Both the position numbers and the translations under genes were made by a program. A model generated the notes under the pieces. That model saw nothing but the letters and a program-made list of their open reading frames with translations. It was not told the DNA's origin and did no database searches. Positions 42,214 to 49,958 of a DNA stretch of 64,000 nt are shown piece after piece. Origin of the DNA: Nonomuraea africana (GTDB taxonomy: Bacteria > Actinomycetota > Actinomycetes > Streptosporangiales > Streptosporangiaceae); the NCBI RefSeq assembly GCF_014873535.1, contig NZ_JADBEF010000001.1, forward strand, positions 4,650,001 through 4,714,000. The letters run 5' to 3'. The number at the start of each line of letters is the position of its first letter. Within the stretch, counting starts at the first letter, position 1.

Positions 42214-43107
42214 CGCCTCCTCGATCGCCGCGATGACCACCGCCTGCACCGGGTCGGGCTCGCCCGAGCGGGTGCGGCTCACGCGGGTGACGGCGTCGAG
42301 CCCCCGCGCGCCGATGTCGCCGATGTCGCTCACACCGACGAACCCCTCGGGAACGTCGAGCAGGGCCAGCGACGGCACGATGGCGACGCCGTGCCCCGCC
42401 GCCACCAGCGCGAGCGTGGGAGGGAACTCCTCGATGACGTGCACCCGCCTGGGCTCGAACCCGTGCAGCGCGGCCAGCCGTTCGAGCGCCTGACCGCAGG
42501 CCTGGTCGGGCAGTCCCGCCACCCACGAGACGGCGGCCAGGTCGGCGACGGTGCGGGGCATGGCGGGCCAGTCCGGCGGCACCACGATGCGGTACTCGTC
42601 GATGTACAGGGTCCTGGAGGCCAGCGAGGTCAGGGAGGGCGCGGGCAGGCTCGTGTCCCGCTCGGTGATCAGCACGTCCACCCCGCCGAGGCGCAGCTCG
42701 CGCAGGGCGGGGGCGCCGTACATCTCCCGGATGACGGGGGTGATCTGCGGATGCCTGACGGCCAGCGACCGCAGGGCGGGCACCAGCAGATGCGTGATCA
42801 CCGTCGGGAAGGCGGCGATCGTCACCGGTCCCGCGAGCCGTTCGGAGAAGTGGGTGAGCTCCCGCTTCGCCTCGGCCAGTTCCTCCTCCACCCGCTCGGC
42901 GTATCCCGCCAGCACGCGTCCCGCCGGGGTGAGGGAGACCCTGCGCTGCGAGCGGTCGATGAGGGCCAGGCCGACCTCGCGTTCCAGCTGCGCCAGCTGC
43001 TGGGATACCGCGGAGGCGGTGAGATGCAGCGCCTCGGCCGCGCGCATGACGCCGCCGCGGCGGGCGACCTCGTGCAGCACCCGCAGGCGGCGGGGGTCTA
43101 TCTCCAT
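42154..43107 (-). CDS. LysR family regulator
   Basis: A 317-residue LysR-type regulator. The HTH is at residues 3-62 (RRLRVLHEVARRGGVMRAAEALHLTASAVSQQLAQLEREVG, split around the turn). The two-lobed effector domain covers 92-300. It is divergent from the small membrane protein and cyclase genes, so those are the likely targets. The 72-bp intergenic stretch contains AT-rich sequence (GTAGATTTCATTATTTGC) suited to a T-n11-A type site. The effector is unknown. The ATG at 43107 lies at the start of the HTH. Confidence 0.92.
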   Translation of the reverse strand: MEIDPRRLRVLHEVARRGGVMRAAEALHLTASAVSQQLAQLEREVGLALIDRSQRRVSLTPAGRVLAGYAERVEEELAEAKRELTHFSERLAGPVTIAAFPTVITHLLVPALRSLAVRHPQITPVIREMYGAPALRELRLGGVDVLITERDTSLPAPSLTSLASRTLYIDEYRIVVPPDWPAMPRTVADLAAVSWVAGLPDQACGQALERLAALHGFEPRRVHVIEEFPPTLALVAAGHGVAIVPSLALLDVPEGFVGVSDIGDIGARGLDAVTRVSRTRSGEPDPVQAVVIAAIEEALVNHLRAADPLEESGQAVP

Positions 43108-43178
43108 TAGCTCAGCTTACGCGGATGTGTAGATTTCATTATTTGCGCTTGAGGAACGCCGGTCAGCACAATGTCCGC

Positions 43179-43424
43179 ATGGATCTCCTCGTGGCCGCCG
43201 TCGGCTGGATCGGCGCGGGCCTGATGCTGTACGGCTACGCCCGCGTCTCCGCGGGAAGGATGGCCGGGGACGGCCTGCCGTACCAGCTGACCAACCTGGT
43301 GGGATCCCTCGCCCTGATGGTCAACACCGCCTACAACGCGGCCTGGCCCTCGGCGCTGCTCAACGTGGTGTGGGCGGCGATCGGCGCCGTCGCGATCTTC
43401 AGGCTCAGGGAGGCCGTCAGATGA
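43179..43424 (+). CDS. Small CBU_0592-type membrane protein
   Basis: An 81-residue protein with three hydrophobic helices (LLVAAVGWIGAGLMLYGYA, LTNLVGSLALMVNTAYN, ALLNVVWAAIGAVAIF). The YQLTNLVGS and AWPSALLNVVWAAIG segments are the conserved core of CBU_0592-like proteins. Its function is unknown. The stop overlaps the ATG of the cyclase gene (ATGA), so the two are translationally coupled. The ATG at 43179 places the first helix at the N-terminus. Confidence 0.8.
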   Translation: MDLLVAAVGWIGAGLMLYGYARVSAGRMAGDGLPYQLTNLVGSLALMVNTAYNAAWPSALLNVVWAAIGAVAIFRLREAVR

Positions 43425-44080
43425 TCATTGAGCTGAGTCACCGGATCACCGAGGGGATGATCACCTATCCCGGCATCCCGGGACCCGTGCTCGGGATGCA
43501 CCTGAGCAGGAAGGACTCCCGCGAGATCTACGCGGAGGGCACCGAGTTCGAGATCGGCACCATCACGCTGGCCGCCAACACGGGGACGTACCTGGACACC
43601 CCGTATCACCGCTACGCCGAAGGACCCGACCTGTCGCAGGTGCCCGTCGAGCGGATGGCCGACCTGCCGGGGCTCGTGGTGCGCGCGGAGGGCAGGCCCA
43701 GCGTGGGCCTCGACCTGCTGCGCGGGCTGGACGTGCGGGGCAGGGCGGTGCTCCTGCACACCGGATGGGACAGGCACTTCGGCACCGACGCCTACCTGCA
43801 CGAACACCCCTACCTGGAGCCCGAGGCCGCGGCATGGCTGGCCGAGCAGGAGGCGGCGCTGGTCGGCATCGACTCGCTGAACATCGACGCGACCCCGCCC
43901 AAGGGAGAGCGTCCCGCGCACACGCTGCTGCTGGCGGCGGGGATCCCGCTGGTCGAGCACCTGACCGGGCTGGCAGGGCTGCCCGACCGCGGGTTCCGCT
44001 TCCACGCGGCGCCACCCATGATCGCCGGTCTCGGCACCTTTCCCGTCCGCGCGTACGCGGTGGTGCAGGCGGCTGACTAA
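43421..44080 (+). CDS. Cyclase family protein (kynurenine formamidase-like)
   Basis: A 219-residue member of the cyclase/KynB fold. The N-terminal IIELSHRITEGMITYPG is typical. The metal-binding block normally reads H-x-GTH-x-D-x-P-x-H; here it is NTGTYLDTPYHR, so two of the usual histidines are Asn and Tyr. GIDSLNIDATP and the C-terminal E..TGLAGLP with FHAAPPMIAGLGTFPVRAYA are present. Hydrolysis of an amide or lactam is likely, but metal use may differ from KynB. No tryptophan-catabolism genes are nearby. It is co-expressed with the CBU_0592-type gene and probably regulated by the LysR protein. Confidence 0.85.
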   Translation: MIIELSHRITEGMITYPGIPGPVLGMHLSRKDSREIYAEGTEFEIGTITLAANTGTYLDTPYHRYAEGPDLSQVPVERMADLPGLVVRAEGRPSVGLDLLRGLDVRGRAVLLHTGWDRHFGTDAYLHEHPYLEPEAAAWLAEQEAALVGIDSLNIDATPPKGERPAHTLLLAAGIPLVEHLTGLAGLPDRGFRFHAAPPMIAGLGTFPVRAYAVVQAAD

Positions 44081-44260
44081 TCAGTCATCGTCGTCCTGGT
44101 CCTGCTCGTCCCAGGCCTTGTTGCGCTCGGCGGCGCGCTGCAGAGCGCCCGCCGCCTCCTGCTCGGTCGCGTACGGGCCCATGCGGTCCTTGTTCGGGCA
44201 GCCCTGGTCGGGCTCGACGCGCATGTGCTTGAGACAGAACCACCATTGACCTTCGCTCAC
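44081..44260 (-). CDS. Small conserved actinobacterial protein
   Basis: A 59-residue soluble protein: SEGQWWFCLKHMRVEPDQGC, then NKDRMGPYATEQEAAGALQRA and an acidic tail (DQDDDD). The pattern of aromatic strand, two cysteines and a helix with EQEAAGAL (as in SPOR-like motifs) recurs in short actinobacterial proteins. Function is unknown. The GTG at 44260 is preceded by little upstream space because map starts divergently at 44292. It abuts the cyclase stop codon. Confidence 0.72.
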   Translation of the reverse strand: MSEGQWWFCLKHMRVEPDQGCPNKDRMGPYATEQEAAGALQRAAERNKAWDEQDQDDDD

Positions 44261-44291
44261 GGGGTGAATTGTGCCCCGTAAACTCGCTTTC

Positions 44292-45140
44292 ATGACCACA
44301 CTGCTCCAGCCAGGGCGGATCTCGCCCATGCGCAAGGTTCCCGCCCACATCCAGCGGCCGGAGTACGTCGGCAGGAAGCAGCCCAAGACCGGAGAGGCCG
44401 ACGTCAAGACGCCCGAGCTCATCGAACGGATGCGCGTCGCGGGCCGGATCGCCGCGCAGGCCCTCGAAGAGGTCGGCAAGCACGTCTCCCCCGGGGTGAC
44501 CACCGACGAGCTCGACAGGATCGGCCACGAGTTCCTTCTCGACCACGGCGCCTACCCCAGCACACTCGGCTACCGCGGCTACCCCAAGTCGCTGTGCACC
44601 TCGATCAACGAGGTCATCTGCCACGGCATCCCCGACGACACGGTGCTGCGCGACGGTGACATCGTCAACGTCGACATCACCGCGTACATCGGCGGCGTCC
44701 ACGGCGACACCGACGCCACCTTCCTGGTCGGTGACGTGGACGAGGAGTCACGGCTGCTGGTGGAGCGCACCCGCGAGGCGACGATGCGCGCGATCAAGGC
44801 CGTGGCGCCCGGCCGCCAGCTCAACGTCGTCGGCAGGGTCATCGAGGCCTACGCCAAGCGCTTCGGCTACGGCGTGGTGCGCGACTTCACCGGGCACGGC
44901 ATCGGCACGACGTTCCACTCCGGTCTGATGGTGCCGCACTACGACGACCCGACGCTGCAGGTGGAGCTGGTGCCGGGGATGACGTTCACCATCGAGCCGA
45001 TGCTGACGCTCGGCACGATCGACTACGAGATCTGGCCGGACAAGTGGACGGCCGTCACCAAGGACCGCAAGCGCACCGCGCAGTTCGAGCACACCATCCT
45101 GGTCACCGACACGGGCTCGGAGATCCTCACTCTCCCCTGA
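44292..45140 (+). CDS. map: Type I methionine aminopeptidase
   Basis: A 282-residue methionine aminopeptidase that removes the initiator Met from nascent proteins. The five metal ligands are in place: Asp in NVDITAYIGGVHGDTDATF (two), His in GHGIGTTFH, Glu in FTIEPMLTLG and Glu in QFEHTILV. An N-terminal extension of about 40 residues (ISPMRKVPAHIQRPEYVG) is the one seen in actinobacterial MapB-type enzymes and may contact the ribosome. A -10 like TAAACT (44279-44284) ends 7 nt before the ATG and no Shine-Dalgarno is visible, so the mRNA may be leaderless. A strong terminator follows. Confidence 0.95.
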   Translation: MTTLLQPGRISPMRKVPAHIQRPEYVGRKQPKTGEADVKTPELIERMRVAGRIAAQALEEVGKHVSPGVTTDELDRIGHEFLLDHGAYPSTLGYRGYPKSLCTSINEVICHGIPDDTVLRDGDIVNVDITAYIGGVHGDTDATFLVGDVDEESRLLVERTREATMRAIKAVAPGRQLNVVGRVIEAYAKRFGYGVVRDFTGHGIGTTFHSGLMVPHYDDPTLQVELVPGMTFTIEPMLTLGTIDYEIWPDKWTAVTKDRKRTAQFEHTILVTDTGSEILTLP

Positions 45141-45146
45141 CACCGC

Positions 45147-45186
45147 CGTACGGCGAGCCCGGCCCGTGGTGCGGGCTCGCCGTACG
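45147..45186. terminator. Perfect 15-bp hairpin terminator after map
   Basis: Arms 45147-45161 and 45172-45186 are perfectly complementary (CGTACGGCGAGCCCG) around a 10-nt loop. It lies between convergent map and the ATPase-only gene and can serve both. Confidence 0.75.
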
Positions 45187-45197
45187 AGTCAGCGCGA

Positions 45198-45728
45198 TCA
45201 GCGTTTCCTGCGCGGGACGACCGCCGAGACCGTCGTGCCCTCACCCTGCACGCTGTTGACCGACAGGCTGCCGCCGACCTCCGCCATCCGCGCGCGCATC
45301 CTGGCGATGCCCCCGCGCTCGCGCGGCACGCTGAACCCTTCGCCGTCGTCGCTCACCGTCAGCCGCAGCCCGCCGGCGCCCACGGTGACGGCGAAGGAGA
45401 CCGTGCCCGCCCCGCTGTGCCGCTCGACGTTGAGCAGCGCCTCCTCCACCACGGCCATGACGCTCCTCGCGATCGTCGCGGGCACGTCGCCGCGGGGAAG
45501 CGCCCAGACCTCGACCGCGATCCCCGTGCGCTGCGACCACTCCGCGAGATGGCTCTCCAGAGCCTCGGCGAGGCTCCGCCCCCCACGCATGCGCGTCTCA
45601 TCCACCAACTTGGCACTCGCCTTCCTGAGCACACAGCGGGCGATCACCGCGGCCGTGCCCCGGCGCCTCCCCACGATGGCCCTGGCCGACGGCCGTACAA
45701 AGGTGATGCCCGTCACCCCCGACCGCAA
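45198..45728 (-). CDS. Histidine-kinase-like ATPase domain protein without phosphoacceptor His
   Basis: A protein of up to 176 residues consisting mainly of a HATPase_c domain of the DesK/NarX type: N box EEALLNVERHSGAG, G1 box VSDDGEGF, and GGIARMRARMAEVGGSLSVNS as ATP lid. No sensor helices and no HisKA_3 His are present, so it cannot autophosphorylate as a normal kinase; it may be an accessory or degenerate kinase. The start is uncertain: TTG 45728, GTG 45716 or ATG 45590. Upstream codons keep high GC3, which favours a long form. No response regulator is adjacent. It may be co-transcribed with the copper genes upstream. Confidence 0.7.
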   Translation of the reverse strand: MRSGVTGITFVRPSARAIVGRRRGTAAVIARCVLRKASAKLVDETRMRGGRSLAEALESHLAEWSQRTGIAVEVWALPRGDVPATIARSVMAVVEEALLNVERHSGAGTVSFAVTVGAGGLRLTVSDDGEGFSVPRERGGIARMRARMAEVGGSLSVNSVQGEGTTVSAVVPRRKR

Positions 45729-45785
45729 GGTTACCGGGCGGTTCGGAAGCGCGTGGGGTGAAGATAGAAGGCCGTGGCCGCCTGG

Positions 45786-47777
45786 CTACTCGCCCCGGTC
45801 GCGCCGGTTCAGTTTGGCCAGGTAGTCGTTGTAGGAGTCGAGCTCGGGATCGCCGGTGCCGCCGGTGCGGGCGGCCACTGCGTCAGCCCTCCTGTCGGCC
45901 CTGCGGGCCTTCCTGTCGTCGTCGCTATACCACTGGAAGGCCAGCGCGATCAGCACGATCAGCGTCGGGATCTCGCCGAAGCCCCAGGCGATGGCGCCAC
46001 CGTCCTGCTGGTCGAGCAGCGGCGAGGCGCCCCAGGTGCGGCCGAGCTGTTCGTACCAGTCGGCGGCGATCACGGTGCCCATCATCATCAGCGCGATGCC
46101 GAAGAAGGCGTGGAAGGGCATCGTGACGAAGAGCGTCAGCAGGCGGCCGACGTGCGGCAGCTTGTGCGGGGCGGGGTCGACGCCGATGATCACCCAGAAG
46201 AACAGCGAGCCGCTCAGCAGGAAGTGGAGCGTCATCACGATGTGCCCGAGGTGCTCCTCCATCGCCGCGGCGAACAGCGGCGTGAAGTAGAGCGCGTAGG
46301 TCGAGACGATGAAGATCGTGGTGGCGACGGCGGGATGGGTGAGGACCTTGACGAACCTGCTGTGCAGGATGACGTTCAGCCACTCGCGCGGCCCCCTGTC
46401 GCCGCGGCGGGCGGCCGGCTTGAGCGCGCGCAGCGCCAGCGTGACGGGCGCGCCGAGGACCAGGAAGATCGGCACCAGCATCGACAGCGTCATGTGCTCC
46501 ATCATGTGGACGCTGAACAGCACCTGGGCGTAGCGGGCCACGCCGCTCTGCGTGGCGAGCACGAGGATCGCCACCCCGACGAACCAGGCGACGGTGCGGC
46601 CGGGCGGCCAGGAGTCGCCGCGGCGGCGCAGCCGGATGACGCCTCCGGCGTACAGGCCGGCCAGCGCGGCGGCGATCAGCGCGAAGAACAGGTCGAGCCA
46701 CCACAGGGAGGCCAGGTTGCCGAGCGTGATCGGCGGCGGCATCGGGAAGCCGAGCAGCTCGTAGGCGCGGTCGGCGGGCAGGGTCACCGCGGGCGGCTGC
46801 GTGCGGGCCAGCGCGACGGCCAGGCCCATGGTGGCGAACATCAGGCAGAGCTCACCGACCGCCAGGCGGGTGAACGCGCCGGCCCGGCCCTTGGCCAGCT
46901 CCCCCATCGTGCGCTGGCGGTGCCACCAGCCGAAGTAGCCGAGGAGGACGAAGGCGACGGTCTTGACCACGAGGAGCACGCCGTAGGCGGAGGTCCACAG
47001 GTCGCTGATCGCGGTCAGCCTGGCCAGCACGCTGAACAGCCCAGACAGGCCGACACCGACGTAGCACCACACGGCCAGGCGGGAGAAGCGGTCCGCCGCC
47101 ACGTCCAGCTGCGGCTGCTTGCGCATCCCGTGGACCACGAGCACGGTCAGGCCGCCCACCCACAGCGCCAGCGAGATCAGATGGACGGCGACGCCCGTGG
47201 TCGCCAGGTCGTGGTTGGGCGAGGAGGAGGCGTGGCTGGTCAGGGCCGGCGGCAGCAGCGTGACCAGGGCCAGCGCCAGCAGGCCCGCGGACGCGCCCGC
47301 CGTGATCGCGCCCCGCGAGAACAGCGCGATGGCCACCCCGAACAGGACCACCAGGGTCAGCGCGATGCCCTGGCCGACCTGGCTGGCGAAGCTGGTCAGC
47401 TCGTTGCCGCCGAGGACGTCGGCCACCGGCAGGCCGAGCGTCTCCGACAGCGTGAACACCATCGTGAGCGCGCTCGCGCCCGCCCAGATCAGCGCCGTCC
47501 AGGAGGCGGCCTTGACGTAGCCGAGGGCGGCCTTGCCGAGCATCCCCTTGTCGTTGGGGAGGAAGACGGTCGCGGCCAGCAGGAGACCGACGGTGAGCAG
47601 CCCCGCGACGTCCATCGACAGCTTCGAGACAGGCAGCGCCCACCTGGTCAGCGGGCCCTCGTCGGGCAGGCCGGGAATGATGCGCGGGAACGCCGCGCCC
47701 CCAGCGATCATGGCGGCGACCAGCGCGGCGAGCGCCGCGGCGACCAACGCCAGAGCGAGACGGGCGGTCCTGGTCAC
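45786..47777 (-). CDS. Fused CopD copper-transport and CtaG cytochrome oxidase assembly protein
   Basis: A 663-residue polytopic protein. The N-terminal 340 residues are a CopD-like domain with seven to eight helices, including ALTSHASSSPNHDLATTGVAVHLISLALWVGGL, whose histidines are typical copper ligands. The C-terminal half (about 370-620) is a caa3_CtaG domain with LFSVHMMEHMTLSMLVPIFLVLGAPVTLALRAL, HLGHIVMTLHFLLSGSLFFW and FHAFFGIALMM. The fusion is common in actinobacteria and serves copper uptake for cytochrome oxidase assembly. The GTG at 47777 overlaps the copC stop, so both are coupled. The charged tail (KARRADRRADAVAA) is cytoplasmic. Confidence 0.93.
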   Translation of the reverse strand: MTRTARLALALVAAALAALVAAMIAGGAAFPRIIPGLPDEGPLTRWALPVSKLSMDVAGLLTVGLLLAATVFLPNDKGMLGKAALGYVKAASWTALIWAGASALTMVFTLSETLGLPVADVLGGNELTSFASQVGQGIALTLVVLFGVAIALFSRGAITAGASAGLLALALVTLLPPALTSHASSSPNHDLATTGVAVHLISLALWVGGLTVLVVHGMRKQPQLDVAADRFSRLAVWCYVGVGLSGLFSVLARLTAISDLWTSAYGVLLVVKTVAFVLLGYFGWWHRQRTMGELAKGRAGAFTRLAVGELCLMFATMGLAVALARTQPPAVTLPADRAYELLGFPMPPPITLGNLASLWWLDLFFALIAAALAGLYAGGVIRLRRRGDSWPPGRTVAWFVGVAILVLATQSGVARYAQVLFSVHMMEHMTLSMLVPIFLVLGAPVTLALRALKPAARRGDRGPREWLNVILHSRFVKVLTHPAVATTIFIVSTYALYFTPLFAAAMEEHLGHIVMTLHFLLSGSLFFWVIIGVDPAPHKLPHVGRLLTLFVTMPFHAFFGIALMMMGTVIAADWYEQLGRTWGASPLLDQQDGGAIAWGFGEIPTLIVLIALAFQWYSDDDRKARRADRRADAVAARTGGTGDPELDSYNDYLAKLNRRDRGE

Positions 47778-48367
47778 GGCTTCTTCTTCCGCGCGCTCAG
47801 CAGGAACCCGATGCCGACGCCGACCAGACCGCCGACCACGAGGATGAGCCAGATCGGGAAGCCGGGCGCGCTCTGCCGCTCGGCCGCCTGCTCGCTCTGC
47901 TCGGCGGCGGGGAGCGCGGAGGCCGTCTCGCTCGCCGGGGCGCTCTCACTGGCCGCGGGCGTGGGCGTGACCGTGGGCTCCTCGGTCGGGGTCGCCTGCG
48001 GCGCGCCCTTGACCTTGAACGGGATCTCGCCCTCGATCGGGTGCCCGTCGGAGGAGACGACCCGGTAGGCGATCGTGTAGGAGCCGTCGGGCAGCGTGCC
48101 CTTGAGCTTCTGCGTCACGACCGGGCCGTCGACCTCGGGCTTGCCCAGCTGGTGCTCGGTGTCGTCGGCGGCGCGCACGATCACGAAGGGCAGCTTCGGA
48201 GCGGCGGTGAACTCCAGCTCGATCTCGTCCACCGTCTTGACGGTGGCGTTCTTCTTCGGGTTGCTGCTCTTCAGGGCGTCGTGGGCCAGCGCGGGCGGCG
48301 CCAGGACGACGGCGGCGACCAGGGCGGCGAGCAGGGCGGTAAGGGCCGCACGTGGGGATCTGTTCAT
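47774..48367 (-). CDS. copC: CopC family copper-binding protein with C-terminal membrane anchor
   Basis: A 197-residue exported protein. The signal peptide ends at APPALA, leaving His at the mature N-terminus (HDALKSSNPKKNATV), the first Cu(II) ligand of CopC proteins. The beta-sandwich continues to VVSSDGHPIEGEIPFKV, whose Asp and His are the other ligands. A Thr/Pro/Ala linker and one transmembrane helix (FPIWLILVVGGLVGVGIGFLL) follow, with a KKK stop-transfer. It works with the CopD-CtaG protein encoded immediately downstream. The ATG at 48367 begins the signal peptide. Confidence 0.94.
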   Translation of the reverse strand: MNRSPRAALTALLAALVAAVVLAPPALAHDALKSSNPKKNATVKTVDEIELEFTAAPKLPFVIVRAADDTEHQLGKPEVDGPVVTQKLKGTLPDGSYTIAYRVVSSDGHPIEGEIPFKVKGAPQATPTEEPTVTPTPAASESAPASETASALPAAEQSEQAAERQSAPGFPIWLILVVGGLVGVGIGFLLSARKKKP

Positions 48368-48411
48368 GGCAACCCCAAGGCTACCCACCGCCCTGCCCGG
48401 TGCCGACTTCG

Positions 48412-49695
48412 CTACAGACCGGCGCAGGCGAGCGCCTGCTGGTAGGCCTCGACGGCGCGCTCGTCGTCGCCGAGCTCGTCGATCGTCTCGGCCAGGGCGT
48501 ACCACTTGCCCGCGGCCTGTCGCGACGCGGGCGACTGCTGCATGAACCGCAGCGCCTCGCGGGCGCTGGCGAGCCCTTCCTCCCTCTCGCCCATGGCCCC
48601 CTGGGCGCGGGCGAGAATCATTCGGCCCTGGGCGTCGAGCTCAGGGGTCTCGTCGGCCAGCAACCCGTCGGCCGCCGTCACGTGCTCGACGGCCAGCTCG
48701 AAGTTGCCCGCGGTCAGCTCGACCTTGGCGAGCTCGAGCTCGACGAAGGCCTGGTCGGTCACCCCCGTGGAACTCTCCGCCATGTCCCTGAGCGTCTGGC
48801 CGAACCGCTCCCTGAGCTGGTCGGTGTTCCGCGGGTTGAGCCTGGCGTGGTGGCCCGCCACGGCCCCGCGCAGCCTGGCCAGATTGCGGGGGGCGCCGGT
48901 CTCGGACTGGATGGCGTAGGCCCGCTCCACCAGGGCCAGCGCCTCCTCGCCCTTGCCCACGGACTCGGCGACCCTGGCCGCGTTCCAGCTGGCCGCCACG
49001 GTCGCGCGAGGGGTGCCGAGGAGCTCGGCCGCGGCCAGCAGCTCGGCGGAGAACTGGCGGGCGCGCAGCAGGTCGCCGCGCACCCAATAGGCCGCGAGCA
49101 GCGTGGCGCCGAGCTCGACCAGGCCGTCGGTCCACGCGGGACGGACGGCGCCCGAGAGGATCCGCTCGCCGACCTCCACGGCCGCGACCAGGTCACCCTT
49201 GTCGCGGTAGCAGCGGCACAGGGCGAGCGCGATCTCGACGTGGCGGTCGGCGCTGAGGTCCTCACCGTCGAGCCGCCTGAGGATCTCGATGGCCCCGCTG
49301 ATGTCGCCGGTCGCCTCCGTCGCGAGGGCCAGGCCGTACTCCGCCTCTTGACGAAGCGCGGTCAGACCCGCCAGGTTGTTGTCCGCAAGGAGCTCGGCGA
49401 ACCTGGTCCGGGCCTCGTGGACCTCGCCGTTCTCCAGGGCGAGCCGCGCGTAGCCGAGCCCGAGCTCGATGTCGTTCATCTGCTCGGCGGTGACGCCGTT
49501 GACGAGGTAGCTGAGCGAGCAGTCCAGCTTCTGGGCCAGAAGTTCGAGCACCGCAGGGGTTGGGGTACGCTTGCCACTCTCGATCAAGGAAACGTAACTG
49601 TCAGACAACTCAGGGTGAGCAAGCTGGGCCTGTGAGAGCCCCCGCTGGCGGCGGACTGTCTTGATGCGCAGCCCGACCAGGTCAGATGTGGTCAC
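48412..49695 (-). CDS. XRE HTH-TPR regulator, RRNPP-like peptide receptor candidate
   Basis: A 427-residue regulator. Residues 8-65 are an XRE-type HTH (GLRIKTVRRQRGLSQAQLAH, SDSYVSLIESGKRTPTPAVLELLAQKL). Residues 75-425 are an all-helical array of about nine TPR hairpins (MNDIELGLGYARLALENGEVHEARTRFAELL and further repeats at about 40-residue spacing). This HTH plus C-terminal TPR design is that of RRNPP receptors (Rgg, PlcR, PrgX), which bind short secreted and re-imported peptides. A 43-residue pre-peptide gene is divergent, 59 bp away. The GTG start has AGGGAGAC upstream. It is 44 nt upstream of copC on the same strand. Confidence 0.88.
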   Translation of the reverse strand: MTTSDLVGLRIKTVRRQRGLSQAQLAHPELSDSYVSLIESGKRTPTPAVLELLAQKLDCSLSYLVNGVTAEQMNDIELGLGYARLALENGEVHEARTRFAELLADNNLAGLTALRQEAEYGLALATEATGDISGAIEILRRLDGEDLSADRHVEIALALCRCYRDKGDLVAAVEVGERILSGAVRPAWTDGLVELGATLLAAYWVRGDLLRARQFSAELLAAAELLGTPRATVAASWNAARVAESVGKGEEALALVERAYAIQSETGAPRNLARLRGAVAGHHARLNPRNTDQLRERFGQTLRDMAESSTGVTDQAFVELELAKVELTAGNFELAVEHVTAADGLLADETPELDAQGRMILARAQGAMGEREEGLASAREALRFMQQSPASRQAAGKWYALAETIDELGDDERAVEAYQQALACAGL

Positions 49696-49754
49696 AGCAA
49701 TGTCTCCCTGGGATGATGAAGTCCAAGCACCACCTGAGCGAGGGAGAACCCCCC

Positions 49755-49886
49755 ATGCGCAAGCGTCTTGTCATGTCCGCACTCGCTGTCTTCATCGCGG
49801 CGATTGCCACAGTTGGAGGCAATGTTACGACCGCAGGTGCCGACGTGTCTCCTGCTCAGTCGAGCTTCGACCTTCTCTGCTGCTAA
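49755..49886 (+). CDS. Small secreted peptide, candidate pheromone precursor
   Basis: A 43-residue pre-peptide. Lys/Arg at positions 2-4 (MRKRLV) are followed by a hydrophobic core (MSALAVFIAAIATVGGN) and a likely signal-peptidase site after TTAGA, leaving about 14 residues ending SSFDLLCC. The ATG has AGGGAGA about 8 nt upstream, and a perfect terminator follows, so the frame is a genuine transcription unit. It is divergent from the XRE-TPR receptor gene, as expected for an RRNPP pheromone. The two C-terminal cysteines may be modified or form a disulfide. It could instead be an ordinary small exported peptide. Confidence 0.72.
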   Translation: MRKRLVMSALAVFIAAIATVGGNVTTAGADVSPAQSSFDLLCC

Positions 49887-49920
49887 CACGGATCGTGTTC
49901 ACTCGAGCACGCCACCCGAC

Positions 49921-49951
49921 AAGCCCCCGAATCGCCATAGTTCGGGGGCTT
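49921..49951. terminator. Terminator between the peptide gene and pucR
   Basis: Perfect 11-bp stem AAGCCCCCGAA/TTCGGGGGCTT (49921-49931, 49941-49951) with a 9-nt loop and short A/T ends on both sides, fit for termination in both directions. Confidence 0.8.
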
Positions 49952-49958
49952 CCGGCTC

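Noticed and set aside
42421..42470. tRNA-like GCTCGAACCC sequence
   Set aside because: It lies in the LysR coding sequence, and no cloverleaf partners are nearby.
49686..49754. Longer start (ATG 49686) for the secreted peptide
   Set aside because: The extra 23 residues precede the signal peptide, cover the divergent promoter and lack a ribosome site; AGGGAGA supports the ATG at 49755.
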